Positions 52,117 through 62,267 of a stretch of DNA of 64,000 nucleotides are shown one piece after another (positions within the stretch are counted from its first letter, which is position 1; every line of letters starts with the position of its first letter). Origin of the DNA: Streptomyces sp. NBC_00513 (GTDB lineage: Bacteria > Actinomycetota > Actinomycetes > Streptomycetales > Streptomycetaceae). The stretch is from positions 186,001 to 250,000 of the forward strand of contig NZ_CP107845.1 in NCBI RefSeq assembly GCF_041431415.1. The letters run 5' to 3'. The notes under the pieces are model-generated. The model had not been told where the DNA came from. It saw only the letters and a list, made by a program, of their open reading frames with translations, and did no database searches. The translations under genes and the position numbers were made by a program.

Positions 52117-52977
52117 TTACTCCGCGGGCGTGATCCGCCAGGTGCCGTGTTGTACGTCGAGCGTCGCGGTGAGGTCGGCCCGCTCCGGGAACGAGACGCC
52201 CAGCCGCCACGGGCCTGGCAGGGTAGCCAGCCTGATAGTGACCAGATCCGTGGTGACGTTGCCCAGGGCTCCGATCCAGTGGGGTGCGGTGGCGATCAGC
52301 TGCTCGGGCAGCCAGAGCCCGGGCTCGGGAACGCGTGAGAAGGGCTCCTCGACGAGTTCGGCGAGGGCGGAGCCGGCCAGCAGGGTCAGCAGCCGCGCCA
52401 GGACCGCGGCAGGCAGAGCGGGGTCAGGGGTCTCCAACATCACGTAGCAGTCATCGTGGCCCGAGAACCAGACCCGGGAGTCTCCCAGGCGACTCAGGAG
52501 CGGCTCATCAATGCCGGTCGTGCCGAGCACGAGGGCAAGCTCGTCGAGCTGCTCCGGGGTCACGTCGGCGGACACGTCGATCAGCGTCAGCTCGTACGGC
52601 GACCAGGTGCCGTCGAGGAGACGGGGCAGGAGGTCGCGGTCCATCACCACGAACTCCTCCGCGAGTCCGTTCGTGCCTGACGCCCAGGATCCGAGGGAGT
52701 GGACCGTGCACGGCACGCCCAGCTCGGCCGCGATCAGCGAGGGCCGCAGAGGATGCCAGTCCTCATCCAGATAGGAGTTGGTCTCCAGCGACACCACCGC
52801 CACCGCGTCGTTCGCCACGGACACGAGCAGGTCGACCAACTCGGCCGCCTGGGCCGCACCCGCGCTCACCCGCCACAGCCCCTCGGCCTCGCGAACGCTG
52901 AAGCTCAATGGGAACGGCTGGCGCTCCATGCCGACACTGTTCACGCTGAACGCGCCCTGCTGCCTGACCTCGATCAC
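52117..52977 (-). CDS. Hypothetical protein
   Basis: 286 residues if GTG 52977 is used (VIEVRQQGAFSVNSVGMERQ); 53022 and 52929 are alternatives. It looks like an ordinary folded protein: LVDLLVSVANDAVAVVSLET, VPCTVHSLGSWASGTNGLAE, DSRVWFSGHDDCYVMLETPD. I recognise no family. It is transcribed toward 51870 (convergent) and lies 137 bases below the end of the GyrB-like gene, in the same direction. Confidence 0.6.
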   Translation of the reverse strand: MIEVRQQGAFSVNSVGMERQPFPLSFSVREAEGLWRVSAGAAQAAELVDLLVSVANDAVAVVSLETNSYLDEDWHPLRPSLIAAELGVPCTVHSLGSWASGTNGLAEEFVVMDRDLLPRLLDGTWSPYELTLIDVSADVTPEQLDELALVLGTTGIDEPLLSRLGDSRVWFSGHDDCYVMLETPDPALPAAVLARLLTLLAGSALAELVEEPFSRVPEPGLWLPEQLIATAPHWIGALGNVTTDLVTIRLATLPGPWRLGVSFPERADLTATLDVQHGTWRITPAE

Positions 52978-53113
52978 TGCCCCACCCCGAGAACCCGCCG
53001 GACGCCACTGCCCAGCCCGCACGCATCAATTATCGCCGGTCAGCGGCGCGGGCCTGCCACGGCCGACCACCCCTGGACGTGGGCGTGGTCCAGGGATCAC
53101 GCCCACGCGTAGT

Positions 53114-54325
53114 TCACGTCTTGCACGTACCGTTCCCAGGAACCGGCGCGGGTGGTCTGCTTCGCTCAGTGCTGGCGGGTGCCTGGATTCGACCGACGAG
53201 GGCCGAGGCCTGTTCCGGGTGCTCCTCCAGCCACGTCCCGAGGCGTTCCTGGACTGCTTGTCCCACGCAGGTCCGTACCGGTGGGTTGCCCAACACGCCG
53301 TGGGCGGAGCCCTCGAACTCGGGATGGTCCAGCTTCACCGACACCACGGCTGTCAGGCCCTCGCCGACCCGATCGGCGTCAAGCCCTGGGTCCGTTTCTG
53401 TCAGCAGCAGCCACTCACGCGCGTACGCATTGACCGCGGCCACCACCCCGTCGCGGAAACCCAGCTCGTGCGTGCCTCCGATGGTGGGCCGGCTGTTGGC
53501 GAAGCTACGGAGCCGCTCCTCATGGGAGCCGCACCAACGAAAGGCCACCTCCACCGTTCCCGCCATCCGCGGGTCCTCAAGCTCGAACGCGATGGTCCCC
53601 GTGAGGACGGGCGCCGCTGTCTCGGTGTCGAGGAAGGCGACGAAGTCCCGGGCCCCGCCCGGGAACCGGAACCGGGCCGACCGGGACTCGCCTGGCTGGC
53701 GCCGGTCGATGAGCGAGATGTCCAAGGCCCGGTTCAGAAAGGCCAGCTCCCGGAAGCGCTCCGCCAGCGCGTCGAACGAGAACTCTGCGATTTCGAAGAT
53801 GTCGGTGTCGGGCCAGAAGGCGATGGTTGTCCCGCTGCCGGTTGCTGTTCCCGCCTCACTGAGCTCGGTGACGGCCACGCCGCGCGCGTACTCCTGGACC
53901 CAGCGGATATCCTCGCGCCGCACCTCGGCCGTCATCCGCCGCGACAGGGCGTTGACGACGAAGGGCCCCACACCGCAGAAGCCGAGCGTCACGTCGTGGC
54001 GGCCGCCGGGTCCCGCTGCTGCTTGCATACGGGTCAGCAGGGCTTCGAGTCCGGGACCACCAGTGCCTCCCGCCTCGCCGATGGGTATTCCTGGCCCGTC
54101 GTCGGTGACACGCACGCCGCCATCGGGCGTGAGAGTGACCTCGACGGAGCCGGCACGGCCTGCCAGCAGCTCGTTCACCGCCCGGTCGGCGACCTCAAAC
54201 ACCATGTTGTGCAGCCCGCGCTCACCCGACGAGCCGATATACATCCCGGGCCGCTTCCGGACGACCTTCCACCCCTCCAGTACCTGGATGTGACTGGCGT
54301 CGTATCCGGTGGTTTCCTCACTCAC
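53114..54325 (-). CDS. Stand-alone GyrB-like GHKL/transducer protein without TOPRIM
   Basis: 403 residues from GTG 54325 (GGGAGGGG ribosome site). It begins as GyrB does: IQVLEGWKVVRKRPGMYIGS, then VFEVADRAVNELLAG (N box), VRVTDDGPGIPIGE (G1) and GFCGVGPFVVNALSRR (G2 region). The transducer part ends GLTAVVSVKLDHPEFEGSAH and the protein stops about 45 residues later. Gyrase needs a following TOPRIM and tail, absent here. The N-box asparagine that binds Mg-ATP is arginine (EVADR instead of EVVDN), so ATP hydrolysis may be lost. The partial gene at the window start is of the same type. Role unknown; a decoy or regulator of gyrase is possible. Confidence 0.85.
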   Translation of the reverse strand: MSEETTGYDASHIQVLEGWKVVRKRPGMYIGSSGERGLHNMVFEVADRAVNELLAGRAGSVEVTLTPDGGVRVTDDGPGIPIGEAGGTGGPGLEALLTRMQAAAGPGGRHDVTLGFCGVGPFVVNALSRRMTAEVRREDIRWVQEYARGVAVTELSEAGTATGSGTTIAFWPDTDIFEIAEFSFDALAERFRELAFLNRALDISLIDRRQPGESRSARFRFPGGARDFVAFLDTETAAPVLTGTIAFELEDPRMAGTVEVAFRWCGSHEERLRSFANSRPTIGGTHELGFRDGVVAAVNAYAREWLLLTETDPGLDADRVGEGLTAVVSVKLDHPEFEGSAHGVLGNPPVRTCVGQAVQERLGTWLEEHPEQASALVGRIQAPASTERSRPPAPVPGNGTCKT

Positions 54326-54359
54326 GATGTCCCCTCCCACTGGTGCCCCGCAGAACATC

Positions 54360-54960
54360 CCAGCCTAGGCGAATCCATGGAAAACACCAGGTCGGAGCCA
54401 TTTCGTCGAGAGTTTGGCCAGGCGACTGAGCGCCCGGAGGTGGCTGGCCCGGGGGTTGCGAACTGTGCCCAGAGCCCCACCGACAGGTCGCCTGGGCTGC
54501 GTACGCCCCATCCTCATCGGCCGCGAAGTCCCCGGTTTCGCTACATCTCATGCTCACGCGGAACGCCCGTCCGCCTGCTTCACCGCCGATTTGATCAGGT
54601 CAGTCTGGCGGTGCTGAGCCGAAGCTCAGTTGTTGTCACCTGCAGAGCCGGTTGAGCTGATGAATAAGACCGGTCGAAGCAGCCTGGTTGTCACCAATGA
54701 GGCACGCGACTTGTCACAAACGCTCATTCAGCAGCCTTTCTGTCACCAGTAGCGAGACCGATAGCCCGTGACTGTCTGGGACGGTTCCATAAGGCCATGG
54801 CGGGGAGACGCGCTGGGCTGGAGACCAAGTGCTCTGGGACCAGGCTTCCCCAAAGCCCCGCCACGCTGCTTGCGGATCATGAGCCGTAACCTGCGGCCGG
54901 GCGATGGGCTGAGAGACAGTGATCTGCTTCGGCGGTCTGTCCGCACTCGGAAGGAACCAC
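54360..54960. other. Gene-free stretch with TTGTCAC repeats, possible transposon end
   Basis: No gene was found. GTTGTCACC or close variants occur near 54632, 54686, 54710 and 54738. The word also appears near 30022 and, inverted, near 58361 and 58380, where a similar GAGCCGAAGC sequence accompanies it. Multiple direct repeats of this kind occur at ends of IS21-type elements, so a dead transposon end is suspected. Confidence 0.35.
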
Positions 54961-54963
54961 ATC

Positions 54964-55953
<990 letters not shown>

Positions 55954-56006
55954 GACGCACTCCTCTGAAAGAAATCTGGAAGGTAGATTTCTGGCGACCC
56001 GTTGGG

Positions 56007-56594
56007 TCAGTGCGCTGCGGCGGTCAGTCCGGTGCGGTGGATGCGGGTGTGCTCGGCGACGCGCCGGCCGAGGTGGCGGGCGGTGTTCAGGTCCGCGTCG
56101 TGGACCGCGGGGGTGTCGTTGAAGCTCTGCGCGCCGGCACCGAGGTAGAAGCCGAGGCGGTTGTCGTCCTGGGGGCTGGAGGTGGTGGTGTTCCAGCCCG
56201 GCAGAAGGTTCAGGCTCACCCAGAGCATTCCGTGCTGGGCCGCCAGGAGCGAGAGGTACTGCAGGGTGTGCAGCTTGTCGCCGCTCATGGAGCCGGAGTT
56301 GGTGAATCCCGCCGCGAGCTTGTCGCTCCAGGCGCGGGCCATCCACCGCTTGCTGCTGGCCTCGGCGAAGGCGTGGAACGCCCCGGACGCGGTGCCCATG
56401 TAGGTGGGGGTGCCGAAGATGATTGCGTCCGCGGCGTCCATCAGTTCCCAGTCGGCGTCGCTGAGGGAGGCGACGTCCACGCGGTGGACGTACGTCCCGG
56501 CGATGGAGCGCGCGCCGTCCGCGACGGCAGTGGCAATCTGCGCGGTGTGGCCGTAGCCGGAATGCGACGCGATGACGATCGAGATGTCGGACAT
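56007..56594 (-). CDS. Flavodoxin-fold NAD(P)H:quinone reductase-like protein (WrbA type)
   Basis: 195 residues from ATG 56594 (GGAGAGG just upstream). The FMN phosphate loop is IVIASHSGYGHTAQIATAVA and the second FMN loop is IIFGTPTYMGTASGAFHAFA. AGFTNSGSMSGDKLHTLQYL follows. Two-electron reduction of quinones is the usual role. It is 53 bases upstream of the aldo/keto reductase gene and divergent from the TetR gene, by which it is probably controlled. Confidence 0.85.
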   Translation of the reverse strand: MSDISIVIASHSGYGHTAQIATAVADGARSIAGTYVHRVDVASLSDADWELMDAADAIIFGTPTYMGTASGAFHAFAEASSKRWMARAWSDKLAAGFTNSGSMSGDKLHTLQYLSLLAAQHGMLWVSLNLLPGWNTTTSSPQDDNRLGFYLGAGAQSFNDTPAVHDADLNTARHLGRRVAEHTRIHRTGLTAAAH

Positions 56595-56774
56595 GGGTGT
56601 TCCTCTCCTGCCGCGATGGCGGCGCGTTCGGTGATGCGGGCGGACGACGAAGTGCCGGCTGCGGTGGTCGGCCGCACGGCTCCACGAGTGAGGGCCGACG
56701 GCACCGGCCGGGGTGCGGCGCATGCCCAGATGTCGCAGGTCGGCGCCGAACACCATCAGCTTGGATCGCTGTTT

Positions 56775-56786
56775 CGGTTACAACCG
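56775..56786. promoter_or_regulatory. Candidate TetR operator
   Basis: CGGTTACAACCG is a 12-base palindrome (5-bp arms, 2-base centre) lying between the divergent TetR gene and the reductase operon, 47 bases before the TetR start. A second palindromic word, CGATATCG, lies at 56818-56825, close to the start codon. Confidence 0.5.
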
Positions 56787-56832
56787 TAGCATCGATAAGG
56801 CACTGATTCGCAAACTGCGATATCGTTGTTCC

Positions 56833-57561
56833 ATGAACGAGGGACGACGCGCCGCGCGGCGCCAGGTGCTGCAGGTGGCCGCCAAGCTTTTGGAAGAGGG
56901 CGGCAGCGAGGCGGTCTCCACCCGCGCTGTCGCCGCCGCCGCGGGCATCACGGCCCCCGCGCTGTACCGGATGTTCGACGACAAGGACGGACTCCTGGCC
57001 GAGCTGGCCGCCTACGGGTTCGAGATGTACCTGGCCGAGAAACGCGAAACGCTGGCGCTGACCCCCGACGACCCGGTGGCCGACATCTACCGCGGCTGGG
57101 ACCTGCACGTCGACTTCGGAGTGCGGCACCCCGCGTTCTACATGCTCATGTACGGCACAGTGCAGCCCGGGCGGCGGCCCCCGGCCGCGGACGAGGCACA
57201 CGCCCTGCTGGTCACACTGCTGGGCCGGGCGGCCGAGGCCGGACGCCTTCGGGTTCCGGTGCAGCAGGCGACCCGCGTCATCCACGCCGCGACAACGGGC
57301 GCCACACTGGCACTGATCGGCGAAGAGCCCTCGGAGCGGGACCTGACCACGTCCGCACGGCTGCGGGACACCGTCATCGCCTCCCTCACCACGGACCCGC
57401 CCGCCTCATCCGGGTCCGACCTGGCCTCGCGCGCACTCGCCCTCGACGCCGCACTGGAAACCGCGCTCACCACCAAACCCGCGGCTGCCGACGCGGGGTT
57501 GACTCTGCGAGACACCGAGACGGCGCTGCTCCGCGAATGGCTTCAGCAGTTGGCAGGCTGA
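56833..57561 (+). CDS. TetR-family transcriptional repressor
   Basis: 242 residues from ATG 56833. The N-terminal HTH is typical: RRQVLQVAAKLLEEGGSEAV, STRAVAAAAGITAPALYRMF, DDKDGLLAELAAYGF. The C-terminal ligand domain contains DLHVDFGVRHPAFYMLMYGT, as in TetR_C-type sensors. It is divergent from the flavodoxin-type and aldo/keto reductase genes and most likely represses them until an electrophile or quinone-like ligand binds. Confidence 0.9.
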   Translation: MNEGRRAARRQVLQVAAKLLEEGGSEAVSTRAVAAAAGITAPALYRMFDDKDGLLAELAAYGFEMYLAEKRETLALTPDDPVADIYRGWDLHVDFGVRHPAFYMLMYGTVQPGRRPPAADEAHALLVTLLGRAAEAGRLRVPVQQATRVIHAATTGATLALIGEEPSERDLTTSARLRDTVIASLTTDPPASSGSDLASRALALDAALETALTTKPAAADAGLTLRDTETALLREWLQQLAG

Positions 57562-57669
57562 ACCGGGCCGCCTCGGTGGGCGTTCAGTCACGGAGGTCGG
57601 CTGCAAGGCCCTCCAGCAGTTGGCTGCCCTTCACCACGAGCCAGATCATCCAGCCGTACGCACCTCACG

Positions 57670-58304
57670 TGTCCCGTCGCACTGCAGTTGTCCGTTGATC
57701 TTGCTCTGAGCTGCCGGTTTGCCAGGGTGGTCGCGAACGCCTCTCCTCGCGTTCTCAGCGAAGCTGGCTTCTGCGGAACATCCAGAGGCAGTGACCATCG
57801 ACGGCTAGGCAGAGGGTGATGCCGAGGAGGAGCAAAATCCTTTGGTGCCTATGACGGAGTGGACCATGGTGTGGTGATGAGCACTGAATTGGAACCGGTT
57901 GAGTACGAGGACCGCTGGATCCTTAACCTCCGAGGCCTGAGTGTCGTCAAGATCAGCATCGACTTTCGGCTGACCCTCGTCCTGGACGCAGGGTGGGAAG
58001 TCGTGCTGGAAGCACCAGCTCGGCTCTCGACAGGGCCACTCCACACCAGTCCTGGCCTGCCTCTGACGCCTGAGTCCCAGGACGTGGCTGCGGCTCTTCC
58101 TCTGTTCGGGGCGAAGGTCCTGTCCGCGGTTGTGTTCAAGTCCGGGGTCCTGCGGATGGTGTTCGACAGCGGCATGCATCTGACGTGTTCGACCGACGCA
58201 TCGTTCGAAGCCTGGCAGGTCACAGAACCACGAGGATGGCGTTTCATCTCGTTGCCCGGCGGAGACCTTGCCGTTTGGTCCCGCTCTGGAACAAGTGAGA
58301 ATCG
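57670..58304. repeat. 635-bp inverted duplicate, arm 2 (partner 30129-30763)
   Basis: The homology runs from GTCCCGTCGCACTGCAG near 57670 to CTGGAACAAGTGAGAATC at 58304 and then stops abruptly. It carries the small unknown gene and its upstream region. Beyond it, GCTGCGACGGGACA (58307) also matches sequence near 30066-30080, suggesting that arm 1 has extra material or arm 2 a short deletion. Confidence 0.8.
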
Positions 58305-58362
58305 TGCTGCGACGGGACATCACGGCCTACGTCGCCATAAGGGCTTGCAGTCCGGCCGGTGA
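57859..58362 (+). CDS. Small unknown protein, copy 2 (DUF6188-like)
   Basis: The start is GTG 57859 or ATG 57877. It is nearly identical to the protein at 30103-30573 up to GTSEN, with substitutions such as His to Tyr, Arg to Lys and Gly to Ser spread along its length, consistent with divergence and not a sequencing artefact. After GTSEN the tail (RAATGHHGLRRHKGLQSGR) comes from unrelated flanking DNA. Function unknown. Confidence 0.6.
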   Translation: MDHGVVMSTELEPVEYEDRWILNLRGLSVVKISIDFRLTLVLDAGWEVVLEAPARLSTGPLHTSPGLPLTPESQDVAAALPLFGAKVLSAVVFKSGVLRMVFDSGMHLTCSTDASFEAWQVTEPRGWRFISLPGGDLAVWSRSGTSENRAATGHHGLRRHKGLQSGR

Positions 58363-58533
58363 CAACAAGCCTGCCTATGTGACAACTATCGCGCTTCGGC
58401 TCAGGTGCGTACGCTCTCCCCGGCCAGTTACTGAGCACCTACTTGGCCAGAGGGGCCAAGTACAGCGCTCAGTCACAACGATCAGAAGCCGTCACCTGGA
58501 GAGAGAAGACATCGGTTGGAGGAGGTGGTGATC

Positions 58534-59520
58534 ATGGCCCGTCCCGTATGGGCCGGAAACCTGTCATTCGGCCTGGTCAGCCTGCCCGTGAGCCTGTACA
58601 CGGCCACCGACAGCCACACGATCCACTTCCATCAGCTACAGCGCGGCACCTCCGACCGAATCCGCAACCGGCGAGTCAACGAACGCACCGGCAATGAGGT
58701 CCAGCTCGACGACATCGTTAAGGGCTACGACACCGGCGACGAGTACGTGCTGGTCGAACCGAAGGAGCTGGACGAGATCGCCCCCGGACGCTCTCGCTCA
58801 TTGGAGATAGCCGGGTTCGTCGACCTGACGGAGGTGGACCCGATCTTCTTCGACAAGACGTATTACCTGGGCCCGCGCGTTTCCGAGTACGGGAAGGTCT
58901 ACAGCCTGCTGGAGCAGGCTCTGGCGAAGGCCGGCAAGGCGGGCGTCGCGACGTTCGTGATGCGCCAGCACGAGTACCTGGTCGCCCTCAAGGCCGAGAA
59001 CGGGCTCCTGACCCTGCACACGCTCCACTGGGCGAACGAGATCCGGGACCCGAGGAAGGAGATCGACAACCTCCCCGGCAAGACCAAGGCTTCCGAGAAG
59101 GAGCTGCGGATGGCCGAGTAGCTCATCGAGACCCTGAGCATGACCTGGGACCCCGACGAGTTCCACGACACCTTCCAGGAGAAGGTCGCCGCCCTCATCG
59201 ACGCCAAGAAGACCGGCGACACCGTCGAGAAGGCCGACGAGCCCGCGCAGCCCACCGGCGCTGTCGACCTCATGGAAGCCCTGCGCGCCAGTCTCGAACG
59301 CGCCGGCAGCTCCAAGGCCACCGGCGGGAAAGCCACCGCGTCCGGCAAGACCGCGGCCGCGAAGAAGCCGGCGGCCAAGAAGAGGATCAGCTCGACGTCC
59401 AAGGAGGACCTAAGCAGCCTGTCGAAGGCCGACCTCTACAAGAAGGCCGCCGCCGCCAACCTCCCCGGCCGCTCCAACATGACCCGCGAAGACCTGGTGA
59501 AGGCCCTTTCCCGCACATGA
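58534..59520 (+). pseudogene. ku: Ku protein (NHEJ) with in-frame amber codon
   Basis: 328 codons from ATG 58534 with a strong GGAGGAGGTGG ribosome site. The Ku core is clear: WAGNLSFGLVSLPVSLYTAT, IHFHQLQRGTSDRIRNRRVN, DPIFFDKTYYLGP, YSLLEQALAKAGKAGVATFV. Codon 196 (59119-59121) is TAG where Ku proteins have Gln (RMAEQLIETL). Downstream the frame continues LIETLSMTWDPDEFHDTFQE with a Lys/Ala-rich tail and a SAP-like end (LSKADLYKKAAAANLPGRSN). A product ending at 195 would lose part of the dimer core and the tail. It is next to a ligase with the same kind of lesion. Confidence 0.85.
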
Positions 59521-59554
59521 CCCCAACAGCCAGCCCGCGAACGGAGGCCACGCG

Positions 59555-60580
59555 ATGACGCTGCGGCCACCGGTGGAACCGATGCTGGCGCAAGCCGCAG
59601 AAACGATTCCTCCCACAGGCATGCTGCGGGAGGTGGCCTACGAGCAGAAGTTCGACGGCCACCGCGGCCTGCTGTTCACCCCGCCCGCCCCCGGCGAGCA
59701 GGTGCTGGTCCAGACAAGACGGGGCTCGCTCATCCAGGACCGCTTCCCCGACCTCGTCGCGGCCGCCATTGAGCAACTCCCCCACGGCCTGGTCCTGGAC
59801 GGTGAGCTCCTCGTCTGGGACCCCGAGGAAGGACGGCTGTCCTTCGAGGCGCTTCAGCGCCGGGCCGCTGCCCGCGCCTGCGGCGCCAGCGCCCTGGCGA
59901 CTCGAACCCCTGCCTATTTCATCGTCTTCGACCTTCTCCAAGCCGACGGCGCCGAGCTGCTGACCCTGCCGTATCGGGAGCGTCGTCGAAGGTTGGAGGT
60001 GCTGTTCGCCGCGCGCGTCCTGAGCGCACCGTGGGCGCTGTGCCCGATGAGCACCGACCTCGCGAAAGCCCGCGAGTGGCTGGAGTCCTGGACGGACGTC
60101 TCCGGCGTCGAAGGCATCCTGATCAAGAGCATGAGCCAGCGCTACCTGCCCAACCACCGTGGCTGGACGAAGATCCGCCGTCGGGACACCACCGAAGCGA
60201 TCATCGGCGGCATCACCGGCACCCTCAACCGCCCTCAACTCCTCATCCTCGGCCGCCACGACGACACCGGCCGACTGCGCACCGTCGGCCGCACCACACC
60301 CCTGCGCCCGGACCAGGCGCGGCAGGTCGCCGAACGCCTGACGGCAGCCTCACCCGGGCATCCGTGGACCGGTGCACGGTTCTCGGCGGCATGAGGGTCC
60401 CGCGACGACCTGGACGTCGTTCTGGTCGACCCGGGCCTGGTGGCGGAGATCAGCGCCGACACCGCCGTCGACCACGACGGCGTCCACCGGCATCCCCTAC
60501 GGTTTCGCCGCCTCCGCCTGGACGTGACGGCCCAGGAAGCACCCCTCTTTGGGACAGGCCCCCACCGAGCAGCGGGATGA
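59555..60580 (+). pseudogene. ATP-dependent DNA ligase (LigD ligase type) with in-frame opal codon
   Basis: From ATG 59555 the ligase core is complete: motif I EQKFDGHRGLL (adenylated Lys), LVLDGELLVWD (motif III), IVFDLLQ, SGVEGILIKS (motif IV) and GWTKIRRRDTTEAIIGG (motif V). The OB domain then reaches RFSAA and hits TGA (60392-60394, codon 280) where relatives have Trp (RWGSR). The frame stays open with GSRDDLDVVLVDPGLVAEIS and LRFRRLRLDVTAQEAPLFGT, to the TGA at 60578-60580. The stop removes the last 60 residues of the OB domain. Partner of Ku in non-homologous end joining. Confidence 0.8.
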
Positions 60581-60589
60581 GCTGTTCAA

Positions 60590-60715
60590 AGCACCTTCTG
60601 GCTGACCGAGCCCGAACTCGAGAAGATCGTCCACCGCTTCGAGTTCATCCCCGATGCCCGTGAAGCATTCGACCGGTATCGAGCCCTGAGCGCCCCGAGG
60701 GACCCCTCCAGGTAG
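60590..60715 (+). pseudogene. Short coding-like fragment
   Basis: A short frame reads FWLTEPELEKIVHRFEFIPD and AREAFDRYRALSAP before a TAG at 60713-60715. The composition looks coding, but there is no proper start and it is too short to assign. It may be a remnant of the gene that followed the ligase. The next 220 bases hold nothing recognisable. Confidence 0.25.
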
Positions 60716-60937
60716 CGCGCCAGCGCCTTCGACGACTGTTTCCAGTCGCCACGGACGCCCCCGCTTCCCCAATCCTGACGGTACCGCCCGACCGCGCGCT
60801 TGACCCAGTTTCTCCGGACCCGCACTCGCCAACCCCGCTACCTGCGGTCTTCGCTACCGGCGCGCAGAAACGGCGTGGCCGACACGCCCGCACTTGGCTA
60901 CTCTGGCGCTCCCGGGAGCTGAAGGAGGCGCAGGACG

Positions 60938-61396
60938 GTGGAGCGCAAGACACCCCAGGAGAAGAAGCGCCTGAGCTACGTCAAAGATCATCGGAACAAC
61001 TACGGCGAGAACGACAAGAGCTCACGCAAGAACATCCGTCGAAACAAGGGGTTCCCCAACAGTGCCAACCGGCGTCACGCACAGACCGCGCTGACGGCGC
61101 TCCTAGGCTCACCCGACGATGTCCGGGCCGACGCTGTTGAGGAGCGCATGAACGGCCGGCGCCCGAAGCGCTGGCAGAAGTTCCCCGACGCACCGCTGGG
61201 TGCCATCGTCGACGGCGCCCTCCAGCGCCGCGTGAGAATGGGTACCGCCGGGGCAGAAAGTGCTGCTGCCCGCTTGCGCCGTGTCCGCAGTCGATTCGAC
61301 TGGATGGCCCCCTCCGACAACCCGCTTCTGCCGCCCATCATGGTGCGCAGAGTCCGCTCATCGCTTCCCGAAGACGATGAAACGGGCTGTGCATGA
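60938..61396 (+). CDS. Hypothetical basic protein
   Basis: 152 residues from GTG 60938, with GGAGGCGCAGGA upstream. The first 50 residues are Lys/Asn-rich (RKTPQEKKRLSYVKDHRNNY, KSSRKNIRRNKGFPNSANRR), unusual for such GC-rich DNA and suggestive of selection on protein sequence. The remainder is Arg-rich and helical. I recognise no family; nucleic-acid binding is a guess from the charge. Confidence 0.6.
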   Translation: MERKTPQEKKRLSYVKDHRNNYGENDKSSRKNIRRNKGFPNSANRRHAQTALTALLGSPDDVRADAVEERMNGRRPKRWQKFPDAPLGAIVDGALQRRVRMGTAGAESAAARLRRVRSRFDWMAPSDNPLLPPIMVRRVRSSLPEDDETGCA

Positions 61397-61422
61397 CGCT
61401 GGCTTCGAAGGGCCACGGCTCA

Positions 61423-61848
61423 TCACGGTCGACGGTGCGCCTCAAACGTCGTTTCACTTCGTGAGTCGTCGGTAGGTGGTGAGGCTGGTGGCGATGGCTG
61501 TGAAGGCGAGAAAGTGAATCGGTTGCCGGCTCGGCTCACCGCTTCACCTTCTGGCGACAACCCGATCCAACCGGCGGGCTGCGCGATGTGGTGGTTCGCG
61601 GCCTGCGAGTCGTCCAGGGCGGCGGACCAGGCGGCCGCGACCAGCCCGGCCTCCACCGTCAGGGCCTCCGTCCGGCGCCGGTAGCCGCACACCTCGCACA
61701 ACCCGGCCGCCTGCTCCCGGCCGCAGTCCTCACACGGCAGGACCCGCAGCGCGGCCGCCGCGACCTGACGCTCGGCCTCGGCCAGAGCCGCCGCGTCCGC
61801 GCGGGCTCGACTCAAGGCCGGCGTCCTCGGGGCTTGAGGAACATCCAT
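61423..61848 (-). pseudogene. Zinc-ribbon fragment of a plasmid or phage-type protein
   Basis: The middle of this frame reads ALAEAERQVAAAALRVLPCE, DCGREQAAGLCEVCGYRRRT and EALTVEAGLVAAAWSAALDD, a four-cysteine zinc ribbon in a helical context typical of Streptomyces mobile-element proteins. The C-terminal 50 residues are Ser/Pro-rich and look out of frame, and no clear ribosome site precedes 61848. It is probably the remaining part of a larger gene. Confidence 0.4.
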
Positions 61849-61955
61849 GTCAGATCGTGCGCTAAGCCTTCTCGGTGTTGATTGGCGCTTTGGCCTGGGG
61901 TGATCGCCTGTCAGAGCCTTCGTGGGTCGCTGTTGTCGATCTTCGGAGAGTTGTT

Positions 61956-62267
61956 GTGGCGGTCGAGTTTCTGTCGGGTGAGCAGGCTGGGTACGGGGTG
62001 TTTGTCGGGGCGCCGTCCCGTGCCGAGTTGGAGCGGTACTTCTTCCTGGACGACGCGGACCGGGAGGCGGTGCAGACCAAGCGGCGTGCGCACAATCGGC
62101 TCGGGTACGCGGTTCAGCTCACGAGCGTGCGCTACTTGGGCCGGTTCCTGCCGGACCCGCGGCATCTGGACCCGGTTTCACTTCGCGCCAGTCGGGCGGT
62201 CGCGGCCCCGGACCAGCGTTCCGACGTTCCGGTGTTCCGGTGCGCTCAGCGGGCGGTCAGCGAGTAG
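61956..62267 (+). pseudogene. Tn3-family transposase, N-terminal fragment
   Basis: GTG 61956 (GGAGAG ribosome site) begins VAVEFLSGEQAGYGVFVGAP, then RAELERYFFLDDADREAVQT, HNRLGYAVQLTSVRYLGRFL and PDPRHL. This is the opening of Tn3-type TnpA (DUF4158). After about 70 residues it diverges (near 62175) into DNA converging on the methyltransferase gene. GGGGTGATCGCCTGTCAGAG near 61900 may be part of a Tn3 terminal repeat. The C-terminal fragment at 34916 is on the same strand but 27 kb away. Confidence 0.75.
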
